From Porphyrobacter sp. IPPAS B-1204 (GTDB lineage Bacteria > Pseudomonadota > Alphaproteobacteria > Sphingomonadales > Sphingomonadaceae): a stretch of 64,000 nt of DNA. The notes under the pieces are model-generated. The model was given only the letters and a program-made list of their open reading frames with translations, did not search any database and was not told where the DNA came from. The stretch is from positions 1,634,001-1,698,000 of the forward strand of contig RHGM01000001.1 in the NCBI GenBank assembly GCA_003724185.1, written 5' to 3'. The position numbers and the translations under genes are program-made. This document shows positions 8,400 through 17,617 of the stretch, in pieces; within the stretch, counting starts at the first letter, position 1, and each line of letters begins with the position of its first letter.

Positions 8400-9689
8400 T
8401 CACAGCACCGATGTGATAAAGTGCAGCGTCATCCCCACCAGACCGCCCACCAGCGTGCCGTTGATGCGGATGAACTGAAGGTCGCGGCCCACGGCGCCCT
8501 CGACCCGGTCAGTGATGGTGCGGGCGTCCCAGCGCTTCACCGTCTCTGACACCAGCCGCACGATCTGGTCGCCGTAACGGGTAGCGACGCCGACAGCGGT
8601 GCGGCGGGCAAAGCGGTTGATCTGGAGTTGCAGCCGCTCGTCCGCCTGCAACGCCTGACCGAGCTCGGCCAGCATGTTGCGCATATCCTCGCCCATGCTG
8701 CTTTCGGGATCGCGCGCGCGGGTGATGAGCGATCGGCGGATGCGCTCCCACACGCCGGTCCACCACACGGCGACGGCCGGGTTGGCGATCAGGTCGCGCT
8801 TCATGTCCTCGACCTTGGCGCGGGTTTCGGGATCGTGCTGCAGATCCTGCCCGAGCTTCGACAGGCCTTCCTCGATCTTGCCGCGCAAGGGGTGATCGGG
8901 GTTCACCAGCACCTCGGCGAGCAGCTTGTAGAGGCCATCCAGCACGCTGGAGGAAATGGTCTTGTCGATCCCCGCCCAGCGCAGCACGCCGGCCACACGC
9001 TGGTGGATGATATCACGCAGGGTATCCTCGTTATCCTCGATGGTGAGGCCCGCCCAGCGCACGAACCCGTCGATCAGCGGCTGGTGACGCTTGTCGGCCA
9101 TCGTCGTCTCGATCATCCGGCCCGCCAGCGGGGCGATGTCGAGCTTGGCAAGCTGGCCCGCAAGGCCGCTGCGCACCTGGTTTCCGAGCCGGTCGGGATC
9201 GAGGCTTTCCAGCACCTCGGCCAGAAGTTCCGCTGCCCCGCTGGTGATACGCGACCGGGCGTCGATCTGCCCGCGTTCGGGGGAGGCGGCGAGAAATTCG
9301 CCCGCCGCCTTGGCGACATTCATCCCCGACATGCGCCGTGCCACCACCGCAGGGGTGAGGAAATTCTCACGCAGAAAGGCGGCCATCGTCTCGGCGATGC
9401 GGTCCTTGTTTTCCGGGATGATCGCGGTGTGCGGGATCGGCAGGCCGAGCGGGTGGCGGAACAGCGCGGTGACCGCGAACCAGTCGGCAAGACCGCCCAC
9501 CATCGCGGCTTCGGCAAAGGCGTTGACGTAGCCCCAGGCCGGATGAACCGCGACAAGGCCGTGGGTGGCGATGAACACCACCGCCATCGCCGCCAGCATG
9601 CCCGTCGCCGTCCAGCGCATCCGCTTGGCGCGGTCAACCGTGAGCGGCTGGCCGCCGAGTGTCAGGGGCCGGATGGAGCGGGTTGCCAT
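8400..9689 (-). CDS. DUF445 family membrane-associated protein
   Basis: The 429-residue protein matches the DUF445 (YjiN-like) family: an N-terminal hydrophobic segment (MLAAMAVVFIATHGLV, about 32-47), the family stretch FAEAAMVGGLADWFAVTALF followed by RHPLGLPIPHTAIIPENKDR, a long alpha-helical middle and a C-terminal membrane helix (NGTLVGGLVGMTLHFITSVL). It is probably an inner-membrane protein with a large helical domain. Function is not established in the family. It lies downstream of the RND operon on the same strand with a 65-bp gap, so read-through expression is possible. Confidence 0.85.
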   Translation of the reverse strand: MATRSIRPLTLGGQPLTVDRAKRMRWTATGMLAAMAVVFIATHGLVAVHPAWGYVNAFAEAAMVGGLADWFAVTALFRHPLGLPIPHTAIIPENKDRIAETMAAFLRENFLTPAVVARRMSGMNVAKAAGEFLAASPERGQIDARSRITSGAAELLAEVLESLDPDRLGNQVRSGLAGQLAKLDIAPLAGRMIETTMADKRHQPLIDGFVRWAGLTIEDNEDTLRDIIHQRVAGVLRWAGIDKTISSSVLDGLYKLLAEVLVNPDHPLRGKIEEGLSKLGQDLQHDPETRAKVEDMKRDLIANPAVAVWWTGVWERIRRSLITRARDPESSMGEDMRNMLAELGQALQADERLQLQINRFARRTAVGVATRYGDQIVRLVSETVKRWDARTITDRVEGAVGRDLQFIRINGTLVGGLVGMTLHFITSVL

Positions 9690-9754
9690 AGCATAATGGC
9701 CTTAGCGCGGATCGGGCGTGGCAGTCACGCCTTAACCCGTCACGCTCTGGCCCG

Positions 9755-12700
9755 TCACTCGGCCGGTTCGCCGCCCGGCGGCTGCCGGTTGGCGTAACCC
9801 GGGAAGGGACGATCCGGCACGGTCGGGGCCGCAGCGTTCTCGTCGCCCGGCTTGTAGGTCAGCATCCGCGCACGCAGCCACGGGCCGACGCGCTTTTCGA
9901 ACCCGTCCGCCAGACTGAACCCGGCAGGCACGATCAGCAGGGTCAGCAGGGTGGACAGGATCAGCCCGCCGATCACCACGATGCCCATCGGCTGGCGCCA
10001 AGCCCCGTCGCCCGACAGCGACAGCGCCACCGGCACCATCCCCGCGGTCATCGCGACGGTGGTCATCACGATCGGCTGGGCGCGCTTGTGCCCCGCATCC
10101 AGGATCGCATCGAGCTTGCCCACGCCCTTGTTCATCTCCTCGATGGCGAAGTCGATCAGCAGGATCGAGTTCTTCGACACGATGCCGAGCAACAGGAGAA
10201 TCCCGATATAGACCGGCATGGAATTGGGCTGCCCCAGCAGCCAGATCAGCAGCACCCCGCCCAGCGGCGCCAGCGCCAGCGAGGTCATGTTGACCAGCGG
10301 GCTCATGAGCCGCTTGTACAGCAGCACCAGCACCGCAAACACCAGCAGCACGCCTGCGATCACGGCGATGATGAGGTTGGTGACGAGTTCTGCCTGCCAT
10401 TCCTCTTCGCCCACCACGTCGCGGATCACGCCCACTGGCAGGTCCTGAAGCACCGGCAGCGCGTCAATCTGCGCCTGCGCCTCGCCCTTGAGCACGCCCG
10501 CGGCAAGATCAGCCCCCACCAGAACGCGGCGGTTCTGGTTGTAACGCTGGATCGCGGTCGGGCCGGAACCGAAGGTGATGTCGGCAACCCGGCTCAGCGG
10601 CACCGATCCGCCATTGGGGAGCGGAACGGGCAGGTTCTCGATCGTGCGGTAATCGGTCCGGGCAGCCTCTGACAGTCGCACCACGATCGGGATCTGGCGA
10701 TCCGACAGCGAGAATCGCGCCGCGTTTTGCTCAATCTCGCCAAGGGTGGCGATACGGATCGTCTGCGACAGGGCAACGGTGGTGATGCCCAGTTCGGCGG
10801 CGATCTTGTCACGCGGGGTGATGATGATTTCCGGACGGTTGAGATCGGCGCTGATGCGCGGGGCGACCAGCGATTTGAGGCCCTTCATCTCCTCCACCAG
10901 CCGCGCCGCGGTCTGATCGAGCAGCACCGGATCGCTACCCGCCAGCATCACGGTCATGTCGCGGCCCGAACCGAACCCGCCGGACTGCGACTGGAACCGG
11001 ACGCGGGCATCGGGGAAGCGCGCCAGTTCGGGCGCAAGCGCACGCTCGAACTCGATCGAGGTGCGGGCGCGGTCTTCCTTCAGCTTGACGAAGATCGACG
11101 AGGTTTCGCCCAGCCGGATGCGTTCGAGCAGGCGTTCGACTTCAGGCTCGTCGCGAAGGATATCGCCGACAGCGTTCACCACCCGCTTGGTTTCAGCGAG
11201 CGTGGTGCCGGGCACCATCTCGATTTCGACGCGGCTGTTTTCATCATCGATGGTGGGCTGGAACTGGCCGGGAATCTGGCCGAACAGCAGGATCGTCACC
11301 AGCAGCGACAACCAGCCCGCGCCGAGCATCCACACGCGGTGGTCATAGAAACGTGCGGTCATCCAGCGGGTGCCGCGCGCGAAGGTGCTGTCTCCGCCCG
11401 CCGGGGCCTCGATCGCCTTGAACACGGCGAGCCCGGCAAGGAAGGACATGACCGAAACGAACAGCACGATCACCACTTCGAACAGCTTGGCGACCAGCAT
11501 GTTGGCCGTGGTGTTGGTGTCAGAATTGACCGCGGCGGCAATCGCCTTGTGGACATCCAGCCCCAGCAAGCCCTTCCACGGCGGGGCCACGCCCGCGCCT
11601 TCGGCAATCATCGCCGAGACTGTACCGCTTGCCAGTTCGAACATCGCCAACGCCGGCACGGCCAGCAACACGATCACCGCCAGCAGCAGCGACGGGACAT
11701 AGAGCGCGCGGTGACGCGGGCCTTCGATTCCGGCGCGGCGCGCGGCCATTTTGCCGGTGTCGAGGGTCCAGGCCAGCACCCGCATATAGCGATCGATCAT
11801 CGGCCCTTCGCCATGTTCGGCTTGGCCGTGGGCCTTGAGGAAATAGGCCGCCATCAACGGCGTCACCATGCGCGCCACCGCGAGGCTCATGAGCACCGCG
11901 ATCACCACGGTGATCCCGAAGTTCTGGAAGAACTGGCCCGAAACGCCCGGCATCAGGCCCACCGGCAGGAACACCGCAACAATGCAGAAGCTGGTGGCGA
12001 CCACCGGCAGGCCGATCTCGTCCGCTGCCTCGATGCTCGCCTGATAGGCCGATTTGCCCATGCGCATGTGGCGCACGATGTTCTCGATCTCCACGATGGC
12101 GTCATCGACCAGCACCCCTGCCACCAGCGCCAGCGCTAAGAGCGACAGGAAGTTGAGATTGAAGCCGAGCAAGTCCATGAAGAAGAAGGTCGGGATCGCC
12201 GACAGCGGGATCGCCACCGCGCTGATGAAGGTCGCGCGCCAATCGCGCAGGAACAGGAACACCACAACCACGGCCAGCACCGCGCCTTCGACCAGCGCCC
12301 ACATCGAGGAATTGTACTGCCCGCGGGTGTAGGTGGTGGTGGTCGACAGCTTGATGAATTGGACGCCTTCGTTCTCGGCCTCGATCGCGTCCATCTCGGC
12401 CAGCGCGGCGTCATAGACCGCAAGATCCGATGACCCGCGCGCACGGTTCATCAGGAAGTTGACGACCTCCTTGCCGTTCACTTCGGAAATCGACGTGCGT
12501 TCCGAATAGCCGTCACGCACCTTGGCGATATCCGCAAGACGCACGCTGCGCCCGCCGCCGAGCTGGATCTGGGTCTGCGACAGGGCAAAGGCCGTATCCG
12601 AATTGCCGAGCACCCGGAGCGACTGCCGGGTGCCGCCGATTTCGGCCAGACCGCCCGCCGCATCAAGATTGCCCTGGCGCAGCGCGGCGTTGATCTGCGA

Positions 12701-13309
12701 GGCAGTGACGCCGAAAGATTGCATCCGCGCCGGATCAAGGATCACCTCGATCTGCCGGTCGACCCCGCCGAAGCGCTGGACTTCGGCCATGCCCTCGATC
12801 TTCAAAAGCCGCTTGGCCACAGTATCGTCAATGAACCAGCTGAGCTGCTCCAGCGTCATGTCGTCGGCTTCGACCGCGACATAGCCAATCGGCTCGCCCA
12901 CCACGTTGACCTTGCTCACCTGCGGTTCGAGAATGCCGTCGGGCAAGCTGCCGCGCACCGAATCGATCGCGGTTTCGACTTCGTTCACCGCTTCGATCAG
13001 GTTGGTGCCGATTTCGAATTCGACAAAGGTATTGGAACTGCCTTCGCGCGCGGTCGACTGGATCGAATTGACCCCGTTGATCGACCGCAGCGCGCTTTCG
13101 ACGCGCTGGGTGATCTGGTTCTCGATTTCGGTGGGGGAAGCGCCCGGCTGCGAGATGTTGACGACCACCGCCGGGAAATCGACATCCGGGTTGTTGGTCA
13201 CGTCCATCCGCAGGAAGCTGACGATCCCGGCAAACAGCAGGCCGGTGAACAGCACCAGCGGGATCACCGGGTTGCGGATCGACCAGGCCGAGATGTCGCG
13301 GAGTGCCAT
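9755..13309 (-). CDS. RND efflux transporter permease, enlarged (1184 aa)
   Basis: This is an inner-membrane proton-driven RND exporter of the AcrB/MexB/HAE1 superfamily. It begins with TM1 (NPVIPLVLFTGLLFAGIVSF), two porter subdomains, TM2-TM6 with the proton-relay Asp pair in LVAGVLVDDAIVEIENI (about residue 400), a second porter block and TM8-TM12 near the C-terminus. Typical members have 1020-1060 residues; this one has 1184. The excess lies between TM6 and the canonical TM7 (about 495-655) and includes two additional hydrophobic segments (VPSLLLAVIVLLAVPALAMF and LFEVVIVLFVSVMSFLAGLA). The adaptor gene is 81 bp upstream on the same strand. No outer-membrane factor is nearby. Substrate cannot be inferred. 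Confidence 0.93.
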   Translation of the reverse strand: MALRDISAWSIRNPVIPLVLFTGLLFAGIVSFLRMDVTNNPDVDFPAVVVNISQPGASPTEIENQITQRVESALRSINGVNSIQSTAREGSSNTFVEFEIGTNLIEAVNEVETAIDSVRGSLPDGILEPQVSKVNVVGEPIGYVAVEADDMTLEQLSWFIDDTVAKRLLKIEGMAEVQRFGGVDRQIEVILDPARMQSFGVTASQINAALRQGNLDAAGGLAEIGGTRQSLRVLGNSDTAFALSQTQIQLGGGRSVRLADIAKVRDGYSERTSISEVNGKEVVNFLMNRARGSSDLAVYDAALAEMDAIEAENEGVQFIKLSTTTTYTRGQYNSSMWALVEGAVLAVVVVFLFLRDWRATFISAVAIPLSAIPTFFFMDLLGFNLNFLSLLALALVAGVLVDDAIVEIENIVRHMRMGKSAYQASIEAADEIGLPVVATSFCIVAVFLPVGLMPGVSGQFFQNFGITVVIAVLMSLAVARMVTPLMAAYFLKAHGQAEHGEGPMIDRYMRVLAWTLDTGKMAARRAGIEGPRHRALYVPSLLLAVIVLLAVPALAMFELASGTVSAMIAEGAGVAPPWKGLLGLDVHKAIAAAVNSDTNTTANMLVAKLFEVVIVLFVSVMSFLAGLAVFKAIEAPAGGDSTFARGTRWMTARFYDHRVWMLGAGWLSLLVTILLFGQIPGQFQPTIDDENSRVEIEMVPGTTLAETKRVVNAVGDILRDEPEVERLLERIRLGETSSIFVKLKEDRARTSIEFERALAPELARFPDARVRFQSQSGGFGSGRDMTVMLAGSDPVLLDQTAARLVEEMKGLKSLVAPRISADLNRPEIIITPRDKIAAELGITTVALSQTIRIATLGEIEQNAARFSLSDRQIPIVVRLSEAARTDYRTIENLPVPLPNGGSVPLSRVADITFGSGPTAIQRYNQNRRVLVGADLAAGVLKGEAQAQIDALPVLQDLPVGVIRDVVGEEEWQAELVTNLIIAVIAGVLLVFAVLVLLYKRLMSPLVNMTSLALAPLGGVLLIWLLGQPNSMPVYIGILLLLGIVSKNSILLIDFAIEEMNKGVGKLDAILDAGHKRAQPIVMTTVAMTAGMVPVALSLSGDGAWRQPMGIVVIGGLILSTLLTLLIVPAGFSLADGFEKRVGPWLRARMLTYKPGDENAAAPTVPDRPFPGYANRQPPGGEPAE

Positions 13310-13390
13310 GCTGTTCCTGCCTGTGTTGCGCCGGTCTTGCGACCTTGTCTGCCAGTTACGCGGCCAGATGCCGCGGGGACGAACGCGAGA

Positions 13391-14581
13391 TTACTTCTTC
13401 TGGGGCTGCGGGTTGACGGTTTCGCCGGGGTTGAGGAACCCGCCGGCTTTCAGGACGATACGCTCCTTGCCGGTGAGCCCTTCAGTGATGGCGAGGCCCT
13501 GCGCTGTCACCGCGCCGGTCTTGACCGCGCGGCGCGTTACCTTGTTGTCATCGCCGACGATATAGACATAGCTGCCATCGCTATCGGCCAGCACCGCGCT
13601 TTCAGGGAGCACGGTTGCGGTGAAATTGCCGCTGAGGATGCGCGCCGTGGCAAAGCCGCCGGGGCGCAGCTCGGGTGCGAAGCTCAGGGCGATGCGCGCC
13701 GTGCCCTGACGGGTGGTGGCATCAATGACCGGAGCGATCTGCCAGATCTGGCCGGAAAACTGCTTGTCGGAACCGGTCGGGATGATCGTCGCCATCGTGC
13801 CGACCGAAAGCTTCGCAAGCTGTTCTTCGGAAAGCTGGGCCAGCATTTCCATCTCGCCGCCGCTGGCAATGGTGAACAGCGCCGCCGCGCCTGCGCCCAC
13901 GGTCTGGCCGGGCTCGACATTGCGGGCGAGGACATAGCCGGTGGCGGGCGCGTAGATGTTCAGCCGTTCATTACGGGCACGCTGTTCGGCCAGCTGCGCC
14001 TGCGCGACCTTGACCCGCGCAGCGGCGGCATCGCGGGTTGCGGTCAGACGGTCGACATCGGCCTTGGACACGAACCCGCGCGCGACCAGCTGCAAGGCGC
14101 GGTCGAGGTTGGCCTGGGCCAGATTGGCATCGGCGCGGGCGACCTCGATCTGCGCGGACTGGGCTTCGGCCTGCTGGACCTGCACCGAACGGTCGATCAC
14201 AGCCAGCACCTGACCCCGCTGCACCCAATCGCCCGCATCGACGGTGACCCGCAGCACCTGCCCGCCTTCACCCACGACGCCAACCGGCATCGGACGGCGC
14301 GCGGCAAGTGTGCCGGGGGCTTCAATCTCGCCGCCGACCGTGGTGGTGCCGGGGGTGACAACCGTGACGGAAGGGGCCTGCGAATTGTCGTCATCAACGG
14401 CCACAGGCTCTCCGCCTGCCAGCGCGAACCACGCGGCCACCGCCAGCAACAGGCCGAACACGCCGAGCCCGCCGACAATCAGCCAGCGCGGAATCGCAGG
14501 CGCGGAAAGAGTGCGGGCACCGGTATACTCGGTGCTCACCCCGTCGGCAGCCTCGGCCCTGATCGTCGTTTCGTAGTTCAT
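13391..14581 (-). CDS. RND efflux periplasmic adaptor subunit (membrane fusion protein)
   Basis: The protein links the RND pump to an outer-membrane channel. It has an N-terminal membrane anchor (WLIVGGLGVFGLLLAVAAWF), a lipoyl/barrel-sandwich half (VGVVGEGGQVLRVTVDAGDW), an alpha-helical hairpin rich in Ala/Gln (about 130-210), the second lipoyl half (IYAPATGYVLARNVEPGQTV), then beta-barrel and membrane-proximal domains. The ATG at 14581 is chosen because GAGGGA lies six bases upstream; starts at 14587 and 14647 are in frame. It is the first gene of a two-gene operon with the RND permease. A divergent or shared promoter must lie in the 195-bp gap before the GlsB-like gene. Confidence 0.92.
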   Translation of the reverse strand: MNYETTIRAEAADGVSTEYTGARTLSAPAIPRWLIVGGLGVFGLLLAVAAWFALAGGEPVAVDDDNSQAPSVTVVTPGTTTVGGEIEAPGTLAARRPMPVGVVGEGGQVLRVTVDAGDWVQRGQVLAVIDRSVQVQQAEAQSAQIEVARADANLAQANLDRALQLVARGFVSKADVDRLTATRDAAAARVKVAQAQLAEQRARNERLNIYAPATGYVLARNVEPGQTVGAGAAALFTIASGGEMEMLAQLSEEQLAKLSVGTMATIIPTGSDKQFSGQIWQIAPVIDATTRQGTARIALSFAPELRPGGFATARILSGNFTATVLPESAVLADSDGSYVYIVGDDNKVTRRAVKTGAVTAQGLAITEGLTGKERIVLKAGGFLNPGETVNPQPQKK

Positions 14582-14775
14582 CGCCATTCCCTCACCGGGC
14601 CCGGACCTGCCTTGCGGCCAGCCCGACCCGGAGTGTATTACTCGCATAAGTCACTAACTGCAACGCCTGATAGATTGTCAGGTGCTTGGCCGCAATGCGT
14701 GCATCGACCGGTGACTTTCAGCCTAGACCAACGGCGCGGGTCTCCGGTTCCCGGCGAGGAAACAGATTGCGCGCC

Positions 14776-15042
14776 TTATCGCACCCGGCCGCGCTGGATC
14801 AGATTGACGATACCCAGCAGCACCACGGCCCCGATCACGGCCACAACCAGCCCGGTGATCGAGAATTCCTGCACACTTCCGCTGATCCCCAGCAAGGGAC
14901 CGGCGATCCAGTTGCCGACCACTGAACCGATGCAGCCAACCACGATGTTCAGAAAAATGCCCATCGAGGCATCGCGATTCATCAACAGGCTGGCCAGCCA
15001 GCCCGCCACGCCGCCAACAATCAGTGCGATAATCCATCCCAT
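14776..15042 (-). CDS. GlsB/YeaQ/YmgE family small membrane protein
   Basis: An 88-residue protein of the transglycosylase-associated family with three membrane segments: GWIIALIVGGVAGWLAS, MGIFLNIVVGCIGSVVGNWI and ITGLVVAVIGAVVLLGIVNL. Family members are stress-induced inner-membrane proteins of unknown mechanism; the transglycosylase label is historical. The ATG at 15042 has GGGGAG nine bases upstream. The upstream in-frame extension to 15120 is Cys/Arg-rich and unlikely to be translated. Confidence 0.88.
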   Translation of the reverse strand: MGWIIALIVGGVAGWLASLLMNRDASMGIFLNIVVGCIGSVVGNWIAGPLLGISGSVQEFSITGLVVAVIGAVVLLGIVNLIQRGRVR

Positions 15043-15178
15043 ATGCGATCTCCCCGTCTGGGCGGACCGTGCTCCGGTTCGGCACGCCGCCCTGAAACAG
15101 GGCGTGACGCCAAACAGCAAAAGCCCGCAACGTCTTACGGGCAGAGCGGGCTTCGTGCGGGATGAGCCGAGGGCTGCG

Positions 15179-15478
15179 TCAGTATTTCAGCTGGCGCTCG
15201 TAAAGGTCGCGGTAGTGCTGGATCTTGGTGACGCGCAGGCCATGCATGCCTGACCGGTCGACCGCGCGCTGCCACGAGGCGAATTCCTCCAGCGTCAGAC
15301 CATACCGCGCCAGCGCTTCATCAAGCGTCAGCAGCCCGCCGTTCACCGCAGCCACAACCTCGGCCTTGCGCCGCACCACCCAACGCTTGGTGGCGGGAGA
15401 AGGCAGGTCAGCAAGGGTCAGCGGCTCGCCGAGCGGGCCAATCACCTGTGCGGGGCGGATGTCCTGGTTTTCAATCAT
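15179..15478 (-). CDS. sciP: SciP-type DUF1153 transcriptional regulator
   Basis: This 99-residue protein matches the DUF1153 family. In Caulobacter the family member SciP binds DNA and blocks CtrA-dependent transcription. The visible signatures are IGPLGEPLTLADLPSPATKR, the helix-turn-helix core WVVRRKAEVVAAVNGGLLTL, then EALARYGLTLEEFASWQ and the conserved tail GLRVTKIQHYRDLY. Its ATG overlaps the stop of the upstream gene (ATGA, 15475-15478), so the two are translationally coupled. Direct transfer of the Caulobacter role to this species is inference. Confidence 0.85.
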   Translation of the reverse strand: MIENQDIRPAQVIGPLGEPLTLADLPSPATKRWVVRRKAEVVAAVNGGLLTLDEALARYGLTLEEFASWQRAVDRSGMHGLRVTKIQHYRDLYERQLKY

Positions 15479-15891
15479 TGCATTTCTCTCGCATCGCCAA
15501 GGGCTGCGTTGTCGCAGGATAATCCTGCCGCATCCCCCGGGCGCTTCGCTTCGCCGGACCCGACCTTTGCACCCAAGGCTTTAGATTGCCCTAAAGCATC
15601 AGGGTTAACGCCCGGTTCGCTATCGTCGAGAAGCGCAAAGTAACTGGCCGCCGCGTCACCGAAGCTGGCTGCCGCAGGCTCGATCGGGGCGTGCGATTCG
15701 GTCCGCAGCAACAGCCGCAGATCGCGCGCCGCATTGAGCCGGGCGGTAAGCTCGCTCCATTCCAGCGCACGCAGGGCATCGCCGGCGCGGCGCGTCGTGC
15801 GCCCGGCGAATCGCTCCTCACCGGGGTCGATCCCGCTGCGGGCGCCCGACGGGGACGGGGCATTAAAAGGCTTCGCTTTCTCGAACATCAT
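15475..15891 (-). CDS. Hypothetical protein coupled to sciP
   Basis: A 138-residue protein with no recognised domain. The N-terminus (MMFEKAKPFNAPSPSG) looks disordered, a helical Arg/Leu-rich middle follows (ALRALEWSELTARLNAARDL), and the end is Ala/Gly-rich. AGGAGG directly before the double ATG (15891/15888) supports the start over 15936. Its stop shares ATGA with the sciP start, so it is probably produced together with SciP. The middle segment, rich in ARLNAARDLR-type helices, might mediate protein contacts; that is a guess. Confidence 0.7.
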   Translation of the reverse strand: MMFEKAKPFNAPSPSGARSGIDPGEERFAGRTTRRAGDALRALEWSELTARLNAARDLRLLLRTESHAPIEPAAASFGDAAASYFALLDDSEPGVNPDALGQSKALGAKVGSGEAKRPGDAAGLSCDNAALGDAREMQ

Positions 15892-16050
15892 CGCCCCTCC
15901 TAACCCGATTGCGTCAAAATCCGGTAAAACCCGCATTTACTCCGGCTTAGGAATAGTGCTGGCGCCCCCTTCAACATGGCCTGCACATCCCGGGGCAGGA
16001 TTGGCGCCACTGGCGAAGGGGGCAAAGCCTCGCTATATCGCGCACCGATC

Positions 16051-17220
16051 ATGGACATTCCCGCCCTTCTCGACGCCAGCCCGATGACAGGGCCAGAGGC
16101 TGCCGCGCTGTTCGATCTGCCGCGCCCTGCGGCAGATTGCCGAATCGTGGTGGCGATGAGCGGCGGGGTCGATTCCTCGGTCGTCGCCGCCCTCGCCCAT
16201 GCCAGCGGCGCGGAAGTGATCGGCATCACGCTCCAGCTTTATGATTATGGCGCCGCCACGGGACGCAAGGGCGCCTGCTGCGCGGGCGACGACATCCGCG
16301 ACGCGCGCGCCGTGGCCGACCGGCTTGGTATTGCGCACTACGTCTTCGACCATGAAAGCGCCTTCCGCGAGGAGGTGGTCGAACAGTTCGCTGACGAATA
16401 TCTCGCCGGGCGCACGCCGGTGCCCTGCATCCGCTGCAACATGGGGCCCAAGTTCACCGACCTGTTCCGCATGGCGCGCGAGCTGGGTGCGGATTGCCTC
16501 GCCACCGGGCATTATGTCCGCCGCGTCATGGGCGCGGACGGGGTGGAGCTGCACCGCGCCTTCGATCCGGCACGCGACCAGTCGTATTTTCTCTATGGCA
16601 CCACCGAAGCGCAGCTCGATTACCTGCGCTTTCCGCTGGGCGGGATGCCCAAGCCGCAGGTGCGTGACCTCGCCGAGGCCGCGGGCCTGCGCAACGCCGC
16701 CAAGCCGGATTCGCAGGACATCTGCTTCGTGCCCGATGGAAATTACGCCAAGATCGTCACCAAGGTGCGCCCCGAGGGCGCGGCCCCGGGCGCCATCGTC
16801 CACGCCGCGACCGGCGAAACACTCGGGACACACAAGGGCATTGTCCACTTCACCGTAGGCCAGCGCAAGGGTCTGGAAATCGGCGGCCAGCCCGAACCGC
16901 TTTACGTGATCGGTCTCGACGCCGCATCGCGCGAGGTGCGCGTCGGGCCGAAGCGGATGCTCGCCGTCAGCGCGGCGCGCCTGACCGAAACCAACCGCAT
17001 CGGGCCTGTGCCGGATATGCCGCTGACCGCCAAGGTCCGCTCCATGGCCAAGCCGGTGGCGGTAACGCTCGACGGGTCTTTGGGAGAAGGTGCAGCGGTG
17101 ACAATCCGCTTTGCCGAGCCGGAATTCGGCGTCGCTCCCGGGCAGGCGGCGGTGATCTATGCCGGTGAGCGCGTGATCGGCGGCGGGTGGATCGATTCGA
17201 CCGAAAAGGTGGAAGCCTAG
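16051..17220 (+). CDS. mnmA: tRNA-specific 2-thiouridylase MnmA
   Basis: MnmA thiolates uridine 34 in the wobble position of tRNA Glu, Gln and Lys. The 389-residue protein has the N-type ATP pyrophosphatase P-loop SGGVDSS (about residues 38-44), the Cys in [15 protein letters not shown] that belongs to the catalytic pair, the second region [16 protein letters not shown], and a C-terminal barrel domain. The ATG at 16051 is chosen over one at 15976 because family sequences start close to this point. The stop codon shares a CTAG with the stop of the opposing gene. Confidence 0.95.
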   Translation: MDIPALLDASPMTGPEAAALFDLPRPAADCRIVVAMSGGVDSSVVAALAHASGAEVIGITLQLYDYGAATGRKGACCAGDDIRDARAVADRLGIAHYVFDHESAFREEVVEQFADEYLAGRTPVPCIRCNMGPKFTDLFRMARELGADCLATGHYVRRVMGADGVELHRAFDPARDQSYFLYGTTEAQLDYLRFPLGGMPKPQVRDLAEAAGLRNAAKPDSQDICFVPDGNYAKIVTKVRPEGAAPGAIVHAATGETLGTHKGIVHFTVGQRKGLEIGGQPEPLYVIGLDAASREVRVGPKRMLAVSAARLTETNRIGPVPDMPLTAKVRSMAKPVAVTLDGSLGEGAAVTIRFAEPEFGVAPGQAAVIYAGERVIGGGWIDSTEKVEA

Positions 17221-17582
17221 CTTTCGTAAGGCTCCAGCACGCAGCCGTATCCTTCGCGGTAGGTTGCGGTCGCTTCGGCCACCAGCGGGAAGCGGGCGGT
17301 CACGCTCTTGGCCTCGGGGTTATCGCGCAGGGTGACAGCCTCCATCCCGGCCAGCTTGTCCTTGGCACAATCGTCCAGACTGCGGCCCGCGACAAAGCGG
17401 CACGAACACGCCACCCGCGCCGAATAGGCCGCAGCGGTGCTGCCGTAACCATTGATCGGCTCGCGGAACGCCCACGCCGCCCCGCCCACTGCCAGCGCGA
17501 TGATCGCCAGCAGCCACAGGCCCCAGCGCCTGCCGGTTGCGGGGTTGCGGCGAGAGGTTGCGGAGGAGGGCGATTTCGCCAT
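17217..17582 (-). CDS. Hypothetical single-pass membrane protein, periplasmic Cys-containing domain
   Basis: A 121-residue protein: short basic N-terminus, one membrane helix ([19 protein letters not shown]) and a periplasmic domain with four cysteines (ACSCRF, DDCAKDK and GYGCVLEP). AAGG lies about 11 bases before the ATG at 17582. It diverges from the serine hydrolase lipoprotein gene with a gap of only 35 bp, so promoters overlap. The four cysteines suggest two disulfides or a bound cofactor. Function unknown. Confidence 0.7.
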   Translation of the reverse strand: MAKSPSSATSRRNPATGRRWGLWLLAIIALAVGGAAWAFREPINGYGSTAAAYSARVACSCRFVAGRSLDDCAKDKLAGMEAVTLRDNPEAKSVTARFPLVAEATATYREGYGCVLEPYES

Positions 17583-17617
17583 TGCCAAGCCTTCATGCAT
17601 CGGGAATTGAGGATGCG

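Noticed and set aside
9690..9754. Hairpin GGCGTG-GCAGT-CACGCC between the RND gene and the DUF445 gene as terminator
   Set aside because: Short stem and no T-run on the minus strand; too weak to call.
12719..15253. 844-codon open frame antisense to the RND operon
   Set aside because: It is His/Arg/Asp-rich without hydrophobic core or domain, and is the mirror of well-supported genes on the other strand; high GC keeps such frames open.
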